A model generated the notes under the pieces. It was given only the letters and a program-made list of their open reading frames with translations. It did no database searches and was not told the origin of the DNA. Shown piece by piece: positions 41,269 to 51,320 of a DNA stretch of 64,000 nucleotides. The DNA is taken from assembly GCA_900548385.1 (NCBI GenBank), contig URKJ01000016.1:26698-90697 (forward strand), written 5' to 3'. The number at the start of each line of letters is the position of its first letter. Positions within the stretch are counted from its first letter, which is position 1. The translations under genes were made by a program, and so were the position numbers. Origin of the DNA: an uncultured bacterium. GTDB lineage: Bacteria; Verrucomicrobiota; Lentisphaeria; Victivallales; UBA1829.

Positions 41269-42315
41269 ATGTCTAATATACTACTAAACAAATTGTCTAC
41301 AGAACTTATATATGATACATCTTGCAACCAATCAGAAACCCAAAAAACATTTGTTACAGTATGCTTATCATGCTACTGTTGTGAAAAAACAATTATTCAA
41401 GCATTAGAAAGTTTATTACAACAAACATATAGGGATTATGAAATCATTATTTCTGATGATTGTTCTACAGATTGTTCTGTTTCAGTATTACTGGCATTCC
41501 TGAAATCATATACAGGAAACATTCCAATCAAGTTATTTAAGTCTATCAAGAATCAAGGTACCTTATGGAATCGTTTTCCCTGTTTATATTTTGGAAAAGG
41601 CCAATTATTTGTCTTGGCAGATGGCGATGACTACTCATTTCCAGACCGGCTGGAAAAAGTTGTAGAATGTTGGAATAAATTAGAAAACAAACCATCTATC
41701 ATCGCAACAAATTCTATTATCGTACGAAATGAAATTATCAGTAATGAAATATCTATTCCTGGATCAGATAAAATGTTTTCTCCCGGAGACCCAGTAAACA
41801 CGCCATTTATTTGTTATACCGCAGGTTTTGTGCTTTCACGTCAATTCTTTGATCTTTTCAAAGAGAATCTCCCAACGACAAGAATCATTGCCGATGACAG
41901 TGTTTTAGGAAGAAGAGCTATTTTAGCAAATGGCATGTATTTCATGTCTCAACCTGTTTTTTACTATAGATATTCACCATCTTCAACAAGTGGTAGCGGG
42001 TGCAATGGCAAAAATTGGATTCTTGACAGAATTAATCGTTGGGATCTACTGTTAAGTGATATTGCTTATATTCGCCCGGATCACACAGTTCCTCCTGGAT
42101 TGAAAAAAAGAATTCTACATGAGCGTAAAAAGATGGAAATCGATGCAAAAGCAATTGATTGCCGTCTTTGGATTTGGTGGTATTATTGGCTGAGGATGAT
42201 ATTGCTCAGTCCTCAGGAAAGCGTTGCTATGCTGAAAAAGAGAATCAAATTAATTGTCAGAGGTTCTGTAAATGCTCCGTGGAAACGGAAAAAAGAAACT
42301 GGAGAAAACTTATGA
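41269..42315 (+). CDS. GT2-family glycosyltransferase, very AT-rich
   Basis: 348 residues with a GT-A fold: FVTVCLSCYCCEKTIIQALE, YEIIISDDCSTDCSV and FVLADGDDYSFPDRLEKVVE (DXD-like DGDD). DSVLGRRAI and YYRYSPSSTSGSG follow. The gene is visibly more AT-rich than its neighbours and uses rarer codons, pointing to separate origin. ATG 41269 has AAAGGA about 9 bases upstream; the frame also opens at 41251, where it touches the previous stop. Confidence 0.85.
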   Translation: MSNILLNKLSTELIYDTSCNQSETQKTFVTVCLSCYCCEKTIIQALESLLQQTYRDYEIIISDDCSTDCSVSVLLAFLKSYTGNIPIKLFKSIKNQGTLWNRFPCLYFGKGQLFVLADGDDYSFPDRLEKVVECWNKLENKPSIIATNSIIVRNEIISNEISIPGSDKMFSPGDPVNTPFICYTAGFVLSRQFFDLFKENLPTTRIIADDSVLGRRAILANGMYFMSQPVFYYRYSPSSTSGSGCNGKNWILDRINRWDLLLSDIAYIRPDHTVPPGLKKRILHERKKMEIDAKAIDCRLWIWWYYWLRMILLSPQESVAMLKKRIKLIVRGSVNAPWKRKKETGENL

Positions 42316-43319
42316 TTACCGGAAACGAACATCTGTCGTTGCGGGACAAATTGGCGGCCATCTATGTCGTCATACCAGTTTATAATTCAAAGGCGTATTT
42401 ACATCGTTGCATTGATTCTTTCCGCAACAGTGATTTTCAAAACCATCACCTGATCTGTGTAGATGACGGCAGTACGGACGGCAGCGGAAAATTGTTGGAT
42501 GAACTTGCCTCACAGGATTCCAGAATGACGGTTATTCATCAGAAAAACACAGGTGTTTCCGCGGCACGCAACGCAGCTCTGGAACTATTATATGATTCTC
42601 CGGAATGCCGGAATGCTTTCGTCACATTTACCGACTCGGATGATTATGTGCATCCTCAATACCTTTCTATTTTAATTGATCTTATCAAAAAAAATAAACT
42701 TGATTGTTGCATTTGTTCCTATGAACGAATTTATAAATCTCAATCCAAGAATGTAGTTCATTACAAAGATAGTGAGGTTATCAAGTCCTTTTCCATATCC
42801 CACGCGACCTATTCTTTCAGCAGGATTTGGGGATCTGTTTTTCTGATTGAAGATTTGAAAGGCCTTTTCTTTCAGCATGGCTTAAAATGGGGTGAAGATT
42901 GTCTATTTATAGTAGAATATATGTATAGGAAAAACAGGAAAGTCGGGATCTCCGATCTACCGCTTTACAAATATGTCTTCACGGGAAATTCCGCCATATG
43001 TTCCACCAGTTTTGAAGATTATTGGACTTTCATTGAGGATTTTGAACAGCTAGTACGAAATCTTCCTCCCAATCCTGCTGAAAAGCCTCTTCTTCTGAGA
43101 AGAACATTACGACAGGCTATCCATATCTGCTATGACTTCAGATTTGATAAAATCAAATATGCGGAATCTCAAAAAAAGATCAAAGATCTATACTACCGAA
43201 ACAAGGATTTGGTAAAACTCTTGCCACAAAAAGAAAGAATTGCGATAATGCTTTCCGTTTATAGTCCCGCCTTGTACTGTTGCTATCGCGTATATCTGAA
43301 AATGAGAGGAATGAAATAG
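42312..43319 (+). CDS. GT2-family glycosyltransferase
   Basis: 335 residues with a GT-A fold: IYVVIPVYNSKAYLHRCIDS, HHLICVDDGSTDGSGKLLDE, GVSAARNAALELLY and FTDSDDYVHPQYLSILIDL. Later WGEDCLFIVEYMYRKN and DLPLYKYVFTGNS are typical of this family. It starts within the stop codon of the previous gene (TTATGA), with GGAG about 9 bases before. A 328-base spacer follows. Confidence 0.88.
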   Translation: MITGNEHLSLRDKLAAIYVVIPVYNSKAYLHRCIDSFRNSDFQNHHLICVDDGSTDGSGKLLDELASQDSRMTVIHQKNTGVSAARNAALELLYDSPECRNAFVTFTDSDDYVHPQYLSILIDLIKKNKLDCCICSYERIYKSQSKNVVHYKDSEVIKSFSISHATYSFSRIWGSVFLIEDLKGLFFQHGLKWGEDCLFIVEYMYRKNRKVGISDLPLYKYVFTGNSAICSTSFEDYWTFIEDFEQLVRNLPPNPAEKPLLLRRTLRQAIHICYDFRFDKIKYAESQKKIKDLYYRNKDLVKLLPQKERIAIMLSVYSPALYCCYRVYLKMRGMK

Positions 43320-43647
43320 CACATAAATATAGCAAAATACTACAGAGGAAAATAATTGTCAGAAATTCTGCAACTGTTTCCTGAGAAAAATAAATTTATC
43401 CATAATACGTTCTCGCGCAAAAAGCAGTGATCAAAATTCTTTTACAGGGGCTCTCCTTGTTTTGGAAATAGGCTTTGCATTTTTCTGATACCACTCTTAG
43501 TTGATGCTGTGAGACACAGTATATTTGACCGTATCGGCATCTATAAATTAGTCAAGTAGCGGATTGGCTGACAAAGCTATATGGCAAATATATGGATATA
43601 ATCTTTCAAAAATAAAACTTAGCCACTGTCAAAAGGGAACATCTGAT
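43320..43647. other. AT-rich spacer, nothing recognised
   Basis: 328 bases between the GT2 and GT4 genes. No ORF with family features, strong hairpin or promoter was found. It may be a degraded gene. Confidence 0.5.
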
Positions 43648-44856
43648 ATGAAAGTTATTCTTGGATTTAATGAACTGAAAAATGACGGTATGGGAAGTGC
43701 GGCAATCACTTTAATCAAAGCTCTGCGGACGCAGGGCTTGACCGTTATTCCGGTACATGCATGGCATGAAATTGATCTGCCCGGATATGAAGAATCTTAC
43801 GATCCGCAGTTTGTTGACGGCAACTTTGAATACGGTATAGATGGGCAGACCTTGAAACGTATGACAGATCATATCAATAATCTGGCAAATGATGGTGATG
43901 TATTTCTGCATTTCGGATCGCCGAACTGGGGTGCATGCATTCCATATTTCAAACCGGGAATCCGTATTATTACAGCAGTACATAGTATCAATCCGTCGAC
44001 CTTAAAACTGGGAAGAGCATTTGCAGAAAGAGTCTCAGCCTTTGTCTGTATTTCAGAAGGGGTTCGCCAGCGTTTTGTCCGCAAGCTGAAAAAAAACGAT
44101 ATTCAAAAGGTTCATCTCATCGCGAATGCCGTTGATGATGCAGACTCCCCTAAAACACAATACGACCTCAAAAATCCGATTCAAATTTTATTCATCGGCA
44201 GAATAGAAGATACCAGTAAAGGGTGCGGAAAACTTCCAAAAATCCTGATGGAACTGAGAAAACGCAATATTCCGGCAAGATTGAACCTTTATGGATATTT
44301 TCATAACTGGGAAGATCAATGGTGGAAAGCTGTTGACCGGTGTAATGTCCGGAATATGGTTGAATATCATGGTGAAGTTAAACATGAAGAAATCTATGAT
44401 ATTATGCGTGAATATGACATATTCATTGCACCTTCCAATTTTGAGGGTTTCCCGCTCTCAATCTCTGAAGCGATGATGATGGGCTTGCCATGCGTGATAT
44501 CCCGGATCGAAGGGGTAACTGACTGGATTTCCGAAAATGGGAATTCTGCACTGCTGGCCTCAAAAACAAATATTCAGGAATTTGCAGATGCCATTGAGAA
44601 ATTATACAGAACACCCGGACTCGCCCAAAAAATCGGTGAAGCCGCGCGCAAAAGAATAAAAGAACTTGCGTCCTTCAAAAGTCATGGAGAAAAGTATGCC
44701 CATCTGATCGAACAGGTTTCTAAATCCGATCGTTATCAGATAATCAAACCGAAATGCACATTTGACGATTATCGCTATCCGGAAGAATTAAAGCCGTGGG
44801 GACCGGCAAGACTTCTACCGGTATGGCTGAAGACTTATCTTCGCAGATTCATGTAA
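43648..44856 (+). CDS. GT4-family glycosyltransferase
   Basis: 402 residues. The N-terminus MKVILGFNELKNDGMGSAAI binds the acceptor. VFLHFGSPNWGACIPYFKPG and FVCISEGVRQRFV lead to the donor domain IQILFIGRIEDTSKGCGKLP, LYGYFHNWEDQWW, YDIFIAPSNFEGFPLSISEA and GLPCVISRIEGVTDWI (GT4 E-x7-E present). ATG 43648 is within a longer frame and has AAGGGAAC about 8 bases before it. The next gene overlaps its stop by one base. Confidence 0.88.
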   Translation: MKVILGFNELKNDGMGSAAITLIKALRTQGLTVIPVHAWHEIDLPGYEESYDPQFVDGNFEYGIDGQTLKRMTDHINNLANDGDVFLHFGSPNWGACIPYFKPGIRIITAVHSINPSTLKLGRAFAERVSAFVCISEGVRQRFVRKLKKNDIQKVHLIANAVDDADSPKTQYDLKNPIQILFIGRIEDTSKGCGKLPKILMELRKRNIPARLNLYGYFHNWEDQWWKAVDRCNVRNMVEYHGEVKHEEIYDIMREYDIFIAPSNFEGFPLSISEAMMMGLPCVISRIEGVTDWISENGNSALLASKTNIQEFADAIEKLYRTPGLAQKIGEAARKRIKELASFKSHGEKYAHLIEQVSKSDRYQIIKPKCTFDDYRYPEELKPWGPARLLPVWLKTYLRRFM

Positions 44857-46058
44857 TGAGTTTACCTGTATATATAGTCATAACTCCATTTTTCCCCTCA
44901 CCGGATAACTGGCGCGGCGCGTACTGCTATGATTTTGTCAAAGCATTGATGCGAACGGAGAAATATGATGTCCGGGTGTTTGTTCCCGGGAAAGGTGATG
45001 ACTACGAATATCATGGAGTCCGGGTCTGCCGCTTCCTGGATAGAATGTTGCCGAGTGCAGTTTTTCCGTTTCTTTTCTCCTGCAGCAATCAAAAAGCATT
45101 TCTCAGAAAAATCCGGCAAGAGAATATTCCTTTTTCTCAGATCAAAGTTTGTCATGCACACACGGCTTTTTTTGGAATTTACGCTTTAGCAGTAAAAAAA
45201 CAGAATCCAAAATGCAAAACTCTTTTACATCATCATGATCCGGCATCGTTTGGACTGAATCTCGGCAAATTAAGACATTTCTATCCACACAAGCTGATCA
45301 ATTTTGTCTTGCTGAAGAAAATGCACGAACAAATTGACTGCCATGTATTTATCAGCAAGATGGTAAAAAACAGCTTTTCGTCGGTTCCCGATGCGGCATG
45401 GAGCTGTTACTCTGAATATCAACGGCAAATGAAAGGACTGCAGTTTGCCTGTCAGACTCATATCCGGAACAGTCTTATTCTGCATAATGGAGTAGACTCT
45501 TCAATATTCAGCCCCGCATCAGCGAATAAAACGGATCATGGATTTCGCATTGGGTGTATCGGTAATTTTGGCGACTGGAAATCACAGATTACCCTGTTGC
45601 AGGCGATAAAGTCATTAAAACAGTTTTTTCCGGATTTATCGGTCCGCTTTGTCGGCAGTGGCGAATATTTGGATCAATGCAGAAACTTTGTCAAAGAGAA
45701 TCTATTGGAATCCATCGTTTCGTTTGAATCAGAATGTGATCATCACGATTTGCCGTCATTTTATTATTCGATTGATCTGTTTGTTCTGCCGTCTTATTTC
45801 GAAGGATTCGGGTGTGTGTTTACCGAAGCATATTCCTGCGGAGTTCCATTTATTACTTGCGAAGGTCAGGGAATGGATGATCTGATTCCACAGGAAGAAC
45901 GCGGCCTTTGGCTGTGTCCGCCTATGAATCCGGATATATTGGCTGAAAAAATACGCTATTATTTTATACATCGTCCAATAATGCATTTAAGCGGACCTGT
46001 TGATATTAACATCTTGGTCAGCAATTTTATAAAAGAACTGGAAGAGATTCTGACATGA
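44856..46058 (+). CDS. GT4-family glycosyltransferase
   Basis: 400 residues. YIVITPFFPSPDNWRGAYCY, HAHTAFFGIYALAVKKQNPK and LLHHHDPASFGLNLGKLRHF occur in the N-terminal half. IGCIGNFGDWKSQITLLQAI, RFVGSGEYLDQ and FVLPSYFEGFGCVFTEAYSC with GVPFITCEGQGMDDLI form the donor site. It starts one base into the previous stop and overlaps the polymerase gene start by four bases, so it is part of a tight operon. Confidence 0.86.
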   Translation: MSLPVYIVITPFFPSPDNWRGAYCYDFVKALMRTEKYDVRVFVPGKGDDYEYHGVRVCRFLDRMLPSAVFPFLFSCSNQKAFLRKIRQENIPFSQIKVCHAHTAFFGIYALAVKKQNPKCKTLLHHHDPASFGLNLGKLRHFYPHKLINFVLLKKMHEQIDCHVFISKMVKNSFSSVPDAAWSCYSEYQRQMKGLQFACQTHIRNSLILHNGVDSSIFSPASANKTDHGFRIGCIGNFGDWKSQITLLQAIKSLKQFFPDLSVRFVGSGEYLDQCRNFVKENLLESIVSFESECDHHDLPSFYYSIDLFVLPSYFEGFGCVFTEAYSCGVPFITCEGQGMDDLIPQEERGLWLCPPMNPDILAEKIRYYFIHRPIMHLSGPVDINILVSNFIKELEEILT

Positions 46059-47314
46059 ATGTATTCTCATCATTTTTTCCGGAACTCGCCATACTGAAAA
46101 TCCCACAGGAAGGAGTACTGGAACCAACCAGACTAAAATTGGCTTCATTTTGGGCTCTTTTAACCGCATTTATTGTTTTGAATAACATTGTATGGTTTAC
46201 CCCGACATTGGGTGGAGCCTATTATGCCGTATTAATCGGGATTTTGGCAATCGTAATGCTGTCAGCAGGGAAAATCAGACTGAACATTGAGATGCTGCTG
46301 ATTTATCTCGCTTGTTTTTGCAGCATCTATTTTAATGATATTCCATCATTTTTTAAATCGGAATACCGGCTGATCTCATTTATCGCGATTACACTGCTTG
46401 TATCCCCGGCAATCAGCTCAAACTTTCTGGCAGTATTCAGAATTAAACTGTTTCGCAACATGCTGATAGGCATTGTGCTACTGGTCCTGTTATCATTCGC
46501 ATCCCGTTTTGTGGGGCTTTCAAAGAGCCAGGGCGCGTATTGGTGCGGAATTGTCAATCACTCCATGACTTTAGGACCAGTTTGCGGCATAGCCTTTATT
46601 ACAGTTTTAAGTGACTGGATAGTTGCCGGGAAAAATTATACGACTGCTAAGAAATTCTGCTTGATAATAACCATAATTGCAACCCTTGCCTGTTTATTTG
46701 GTGCCAGCTCCAGAGCTGCGATTCTTGCTACTGTAATGGGAACAATCATTGTTACCGGAGCACATTTCAAGGCAAATCAAATATTTAAATGGGGTACATT
46801 AATTACCATTGCATTAGTGTTGAGTACTCCATTATGGTCTCCTTTATGGGATACTGTCATGGCAAAAAATCAAAATTCCGAAACGCTCTCCCTTTCTTCC
46901 CGCGAAGTTATTTGGCAGCAAAGAATTAATGAGTTCAGATCCCACCCCGTTTTCGGAACTGGATTCGGAACTGTCGATATTGAAGCGGAAGCGAGTCTTT
47001 TTAACGAGCAATCAGGACAAGTGGAAACAGGAAGTTCATGGTTGTCAATTCTGTCGATGACAGGTCTCGTTGGGATATTCGCTTTCCTGCTACTGCAGTA
47101 TAACACGATCTTCCGTTTCATGCGCCTCACTGACAGGAAATCAATGATTCTGCTGCTTGGCCTCTTATTTTTCTGGTATGGAGAAATGTGTGCAGAAGGA
47201 TTCTGGTTTGCTGCAGGCAGTTTTGAATGCTTCTTCCTCTGGCTGTTATGGGGATGCTTTGATGCAGCATTGTGCATACAGGACCGGTTAGCGAAAAGCA
47301 AGATCATAAATTAA
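46055..47314 (+). CDS. O-antigen ligase/polymerase family protein (Wzy-like)
   Basis: 419 residues with about ten hydrophobic segments (LLTAFIVLNNIVWF, YYAVLIGILAIVMLSAGKIR, KTYLACFC-like region, FCLIITIIATLACLFGASSR). A periplasmic loop contains the family motif SHPVFGTGFGTVDIEAEASL and an Arg-rich QQRINEF. It would polymerise the flipped repeat units. WaaL-type ligase is the alternative, but the setting in a capsule locus favours Wzy. Confidence 0.82.
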   Translation: MNVFSSFFPELAILKIPQEGVLEPTRLKLASFWALLTAFIVLNNIVWFTPTLGGAYYAVLIGILAIVMLSAGKIRLNIEMLLIYLACFCSIYFNDIPSFFKSEYRLISFIAITLLVSPAISSNFLAVFRIKLFRNMLIGIVLLVLLSFASRFVGLSKSQGAYWCGIVNHSMTLGPVCGIAFITVLSDWIVAGKNYTTAKKFCLIITIIATLACLFGASSRAAILATVMGTIIVTGAHFKANQIFKWGTLITIALVLSTPLWSPLWDTVMAKNQNSETLSLSSREVIWQQRINEFRSHPVFGTGFGTVDIEAEASLFNEQSGQVETGSSWLSILSMTGLVGIFAFLLLQYNTIFRFMRLTDRKSMILLLGLLFFWYGEMCAEGFWFAAGSFECFFLWLLWGCFDAALCIQDRLAKSKIIN

Positions 47315-47323
47315 GGATATTAT

Positions 47324-48388
47324 ATGAGTCTGCATGTTATAAGATCAACAGAAGAGCTTATTCAGCTGAGAGACAGTTGGGGAGATTTATATAAAAAATC
47401 TTCCTCAGCTACCGTTTTTCAGTCTTATGAATATAATTTATCCGCATGGAATTTTATTAAGATTCATGATAAAGCAGAAAATCTATATATTGTCATTGAC
47501 AAAGATCAATCCGGAGCCTTAAACCTTATTTTACCTTGCTATATTGATGAAAGAGGCTATCTCCGTTTTATCAACGACCTGCATACGGATTTCTGTGATT
47601 GTCTCATTTCGGATAACAGTACAAGCATACATCATCTTATGGAAGATCTTTTTGAACTGATCCAAAAAGAAAGTGAAATCACTTTTCTCTATTTCGACAA
47701 TCTGAGAGGAGGCTCACCGCTTATTCCTTATTTCAAAGTTTTCGGCAATAATACGATGATTTTCTCTCAGACAGAGCATACCTCGCTGCATTTGCAAAAA
47801 GAAAAATCATATCCGGAAAGTTTCTCTCATCTGAAGAGTAAAGAACGGGCAAAATTGAAAAAAATATTGCGGGATGCCCCTCCTATGAACTTGAAACATT
47901 TCAAGAGCTCAGAACAGGTCTTTCCGGAAGAAGTCCTGCAGCAGCTGTGGAAAGAGATTACAGACAGAGGGCTACGTTCCCGAAGCTATTTGAATCCGGA
48001 CTTTTTTAATTTCACCCGCGACATGTATCAAAACGGGTTACTGGAAATTATATTGCTCCATGACCCGGAAACCGATAATCCTGCTGCTGCGGCATACTTC
48101 TATGTATCTTCTGAACAGAATTTCTGGATGCAGTGGGTTATTCTATGCGCAGACAAGCGCTTAAATCTGCCATTGGATATTCTTTGCTGCAACGAATTCA
48201 GTAAAGTCAATGAAGGCATTCTGGATTTCGGCAGAGGCGGCTACTTTTACAAAGTACATAACTTCAAGCCGGAAATCAAGCCGTTATACAGGTTGCTGCT
48301 CTCAAAAAACTTACGGGGAAATCTATATATCCTTTACAGGGTTATGATTGCCCACCTGCGAAAGACATACAACAAGTATCATGAATAA
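47324..48388 (+). CDS. GNAT/FemAB-like (BioF2-type) acyltransferase
   Basis: 354 residues. The N-terminus HVIRSTEELIQLRDSWGDLY and VFQSYEYNLSAWNFIK, then FSHLKSKERAKLKKILRD and a C-terminal segment (ILLHDPETDNPAAAAYFYVS, NFWMQWVILCADKRLNLPLD, VNEGILDFGRGGYFYKVHNF) follow the BioF2/CelD-like GNAT pattern found in polysaccharide loci, where members add acyl or amino-acid groups to sugars. The acyl donor is unknown. The next gene overlaps its 3' end by 8 bases. Confidence 0.7.
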   Translation: MSLHVIRSTEELIQLRDSWGDLYKKSSSATVFQSYEYNLSAWNFIKIHDKAENLYIVIDKDQSGALNLILPCYIDERGYLRFINDLHTDFCDCLISDNSTSIHHLMEDLFELIQKESEITFLYFDNLRGGSPLIPYFKVFGNNTMIFSQTEHTSLHLQKEKSYPESFSHLKSKERAKLKKILRDAPPMNLKHFKSSEQVFPEEVLQQLWKEITDRGLRSRSYLNPDFFNFTRDMYQNGLLEIILLHDPETDNPAAAAYFYVSSEQNFWMQWVILCADKRLNLPLDILCCNEFSKVNEGILDFGRGGYFYKVHNFKPEIKPLYRLLLSKNLRGNLYILYRVMIAHLRKTYNKYHE

Positions 48389-49454
48389 AGTTCTTGCAAT
48401 CTTAATGGAGCCGGCACAGTACACGTTAGACCGGAACTCCGCAATTTATGATCCAATGGGGATAGACTACATCTATCTCCGCGGGGAATCGGTTGCCAGT
48501 AATGTTCAAGTTTCGGCTGAGGATCGATTGGAAAAAGGAATTCTGTCCCGGTTCAGATCAGCACGCTCCTATCTGAGAAATTATGATACAGTCATTATCA
48601 ACGGTTATAACAGCCTTGAGTTTATTCTCTTCTGGATGCTGAACCTGTGGTATAAGAAAGTTATAGCGATTGAATCGGATACACCTCTGAGAATTCCTCA
48701 AACATGTCTTAAGCGTCTTCTGAAATTTCTTTATCTACACCTTATATTCTCCCCGAAATGGATCTATGGACTAGCAGGCGGAAGTGTCTCTCATGTTCAG
48801 TTGTTCTCTCATTATGGGATGCCGACAAATCGAATATATCTTATGCCGATGGTAATCGACACAAACAAATTTATCAAACTAAAAAAAGATCTCAATAAAA
48901 ACTCCAGTTCAATATTCCGCTTTCTCTATGTCGGCAGACTTGTCGAATGTAAAGATTTACCAGTACTGCTTCAAGCATTTTCTACGCTGAACAAAAAGCA
49001 TAATAACACGGAGTTGGTTCTTGTTGGCAATGGAGAATTGGAATCTCAGTTGAAAGGTCAATGGAATAATTATAAAGGCATTACTTTTGCCGGCGTGCAA
49101 TATGGAGAATGCTTATTAGATTTCTACAGAAAAAGCGACTGCTTGATTCTTCCATCAAAATCAGAACCATGGGGATTGGTTGTCAATGAAGCTCTTGCTG
49201 CCGGTCTGCCTGTAATTGTCTCAGATTCAGTCGGAGCCCGGTGGGATTTGGTGGAAAACCCAAATACAGGCATCGTTTTCCCCACGGGAAATGCGGAAGA
49301 ACTCGGCAAGGCTATGGAAAAAATGATCTCGGATTCTGATTTTTATCAATCATGCTCGAAAAATGCTGCCGATTTAATGCATAACCATTGGAATTTTACA
49401 TTTTATAAAAAATGTCTGGAAGAATTCCTCCATGAAACAGGAAAATCGCAATGA
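48381..49454 (+). CDS. GT4-family glycosyltransferase
   Basis: 357 residues: AILMEPAQYTLDRNSAIYDP, TVIINGYNSLEFILFWMLNL and a GT-B donor domain (FRFLYVGRLVECKDLPVLLQ, LVLVGNGELESQL, DCLILPSKSEPWGLVVNEAL, GLPVIVSDSVGARWDLVE). The E-x7-E motif is in place. It is translationally coupled at both ends (overlaps of 8 and 4 bases). Confidence 0.88.
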   Translation: MNKVLAILMEPAQYTLDRNSAIYDPMGIDYIYLRGESVASNVQVSAEDRLEKGILSRFRSARSYLRNYDTVIINGYNSLEFILFWMLNLWYKKVIAIESDTPLRIPQTCLKRLLKFLYLHLIFSPKWIYGLAGGSVSHVQLFSHYGMPTNRIYLMPMVIDTNKFIKLKKDLNKNSSSIFRFLYVGRLVECKDLPVLLQAFSTLNKKHNNTELVLVGNGELESQLKGQWNNYKGITFAGVQYGECLLDFYRKSDCLILPSKSEPWGLVVNEALAAGLPVIVSDSVGARWDLVENPNTGIVFPTGNAEELGKAMEKMISDSDFYQSCSKNAADLMHNHWNFTFYKKCLEEFLHETGKSQ

Positions 49455-50173
49455 ACGCACTCAAGAAAAATTTATTATTTCTGGGCAGCCTTCTGCTCCA
49501 TTCAAAAGACAGTAAAATCATTTTCTATCATGATGTTTTTGATCAGAAACAGAATACGGACATGGGAACTCCGCTGGAACTGTTCAAACAGCATTTGGCA
49601 ACAGTAGAAAAATCCGGATTTGAAATTGTATCCCAAGTCTCTCAGGCACAAAAACAAATTCAGATTACCTTCGACGATGGCTTCCGGGGATTATGGGAAT
49701 GCCGTAAGTTCTTCTATCAGCAAAATTGGAAACCGACCGTTTTCATTGCCGTTGACCTGATCGGGCAAGATGGCTATCTCTCCAGGAATGAAATTCTGGA
49801 ACTGCAGGAACAAGGTTTCATCTTCCAATCCCATGGCTGGAAACATCAAGTGCTGACTGATTTTCATGGACAGGATTTGATTCATGAGATCGCCGGTTCC
49901 AAACAATATTTATCCGAACTTCTTAATAAAGAAGTGGATGAGCTTTGTTTCCCCGTCGGATTCTTTTCAGAAGAAATTTTAAAGTGTTGCTCTGCAGCCG
50001 GATACAGGAAGCTGTATTCTTCCATTCCGGGCAACTATGATCATCCGGTATTTCCGCAGGTGGTCAGAAGAAATCTAGTGCAGTTCTATTCTGCAAAAGA
50101 AGTCAGCTGGGTTTTGCATGGTGCATTGACCCCCTTTGCCAAACGTTATTTCAACATGCATTTTCATAAATAA
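49451..50173 (+). CDS. Polysaccharide deacetylase (CE4/NodB family)
   Basis: 240 residues. IIFYHDVFDQ, then TFDDGFRGLWECRKFFYQQN (catalytic Asp and metal-binding Asp), FQSHGWKHQVLTDF (metal His pair) and CFPVGFFSEEILKCCSAAGY are the CE4 motifs in order. There is no signal peptide, although the N-terminus (NLLFLGSLLLHSKD) is hydrophobic enough to be an anchor. It would remove N-acetyl groups from the polymer or a precursor. Confidence 0.85.
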   Translation: MNALKKNLLFLGSLLLHSKDSKIIFYHDVFDQKQNTDMGTPLELFKQHLATVEKSGFEIVSQVSQAQKQIQITFDDGFRGLWECRKFFYQQNWKPTVFIAVDLIGQDGYLSRNEILELQEQGFIFQSHGWKHQVLTDFHGQDLIHEIAGSKQYLSELLNKEVDELCFPVGFFSEEILKCCSAAGYRKLYSSIPGNYDHPVFPQVVRRNLVQFYSAKEVSWVLHGALTPFAKRYFNMHFHK

Positions 50174-50185
50174 ACAGGGAATTTG

Positions 50186-51316
50186 ATGAAAATTATTCAA
50201 GTTGTACCAGGTATTAGCTCCGAAGCAGCAGGAACTACATACTATATTTGGAATCTTTGTAACAGCCTGCTGAAGCAGCATCAGATGGTGGAATTACATG
50301 TACTTAATGCTGATAACGAAGAAAAAAATGGACTAATCATTAAAGGATACCCGAAACACTATTTTCCACATCCCATGTTAGGGGCTTCTCCAGAAATGCT
50401 TCGTGGTTTGCGATTTGCGTGTAGACATGCAGATATAATTCATGATAACAGTTTATGGATGATGCCGAATATCTATCCAGGAAAAGCGATTGCGAGAACA
50501 AATTGCAAGTTGGTTGTCTCTCCACATGGGACATTGGCCGCTTGGGCGTTGGCAAGAAGAAAATATCTTAAGAAGATTATAGGATATATGTTTGGACAGT
50601 ATAAAGTCTTAAAAGATGCACATATGTTCCATGCTACTTGCTATAAAGAATATCAGGAGATTCGAGCCGCGGGTTATACCCAGCCTGTTGCAGTTATCCC
50701 TATTGGAATAGATATTCCGCATGGGGAAAAGAATCAGGGAAACAGAAGAAAACTTCTTTTCCTTGGTCGTCTTCATCCGGTGAAAGCTGTAGATAACCTA
50801 CTACAAGCATGGGCATCTGTAGCTTCAGATTTCCCCGATTGGGATTTTCAAATAGTAGGACCCGATTTTGGCTTAAAACAAAAATTGCAAGATATTGTAC
50901 AAACACATAAAATTCCCAGAGTAGAATTCAGAGATGAACAAAATGGTAATAAAAAATTAAGCTTTTATCGTTCAGCTGATTTATATGTCTTGCCATCCTA
51001 TACTGAAAATTTCGGAATAACTGTTGCAGAAGCATTGGCCTCTGGAACTCCTGTTATTGTAAGTAATACCATACCTTGGCAAGAAGTAAATTCAAGAAAT
51101 TGTGGATGGTGCGTAAAAAATACTCCTGAAGAATTAGCGCACCAGTTGCAGCATTCAATGAATCTTTCCAGAGAAGAGTTAAATAAAATGGGGAAAAATG
51201 GACAAGTTTGGATGAAAAGAAACTTTTCCTGGGACAATGTCGGAATAATGATGCTTAATTCCTATAAATGGCTCTTAGGACAAGCAGATAAACCAGACTA
51301 TATTATTGAGGATTAA
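50186..51316 (+). CDS. GT4-family glycosyltransferase
   Basis: 376 residues. VVPGISSEAAGTTYYIWNLC, DIIHDNSLWMMPNIYPGKAI and LVVSPHGTLAAWALARRKYL precede the donor domain RKLLFLGRLHPVKAVDNLLQ, VGPDFGLKQKLQDIV, YVLPSYTENFGITVAEALAS and GTPVIVSNTIPWQEVNSR. The gene is AT-rich. Start ATG 50186, with CAGGGA about 8 bases before. Confidence 0.87.
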   Translation: MKIIQVVPGISSEAAGTTYYIWNLCNSLLKQHQMVELHVLNADNEEKNGLIIKGYPKHYFPHPMLGASPEMLRGLRFACRHADIIHDNSLWMMPNIYPGKAIARTNCKLVVSPHGTLAAWALARRKYLKKIIGYMFGQYKVLKDAHMFHATCYKEYQEIRAAGYTQPVAVIPIGIDIPHGEKNQGNRRKLLFLGRLHPVKAVDNLLQAWASVASDFPDWDFQIVGPDFGLKQKLQDIVQTHKIPRVEFRDEQNGNKKLSFYRSADLYVLPSYTENFGITVAEALASGTPVIVSNTIPWQEVNSRNCGWCVKNTPEELAHQLQHSMNLSREELNKMGKNGQVWMKRNFSWDNVGIMMLNSYKWLLGQADKPDYIIED

Positions 51317-51320
51317 TCTA

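Noticed and set aside
43320..43647. Possible insertion-sequence remnant between transferase genes
   Set aside because: No terminal repeats, no target duplication and no recognisable transposase piece by eye.
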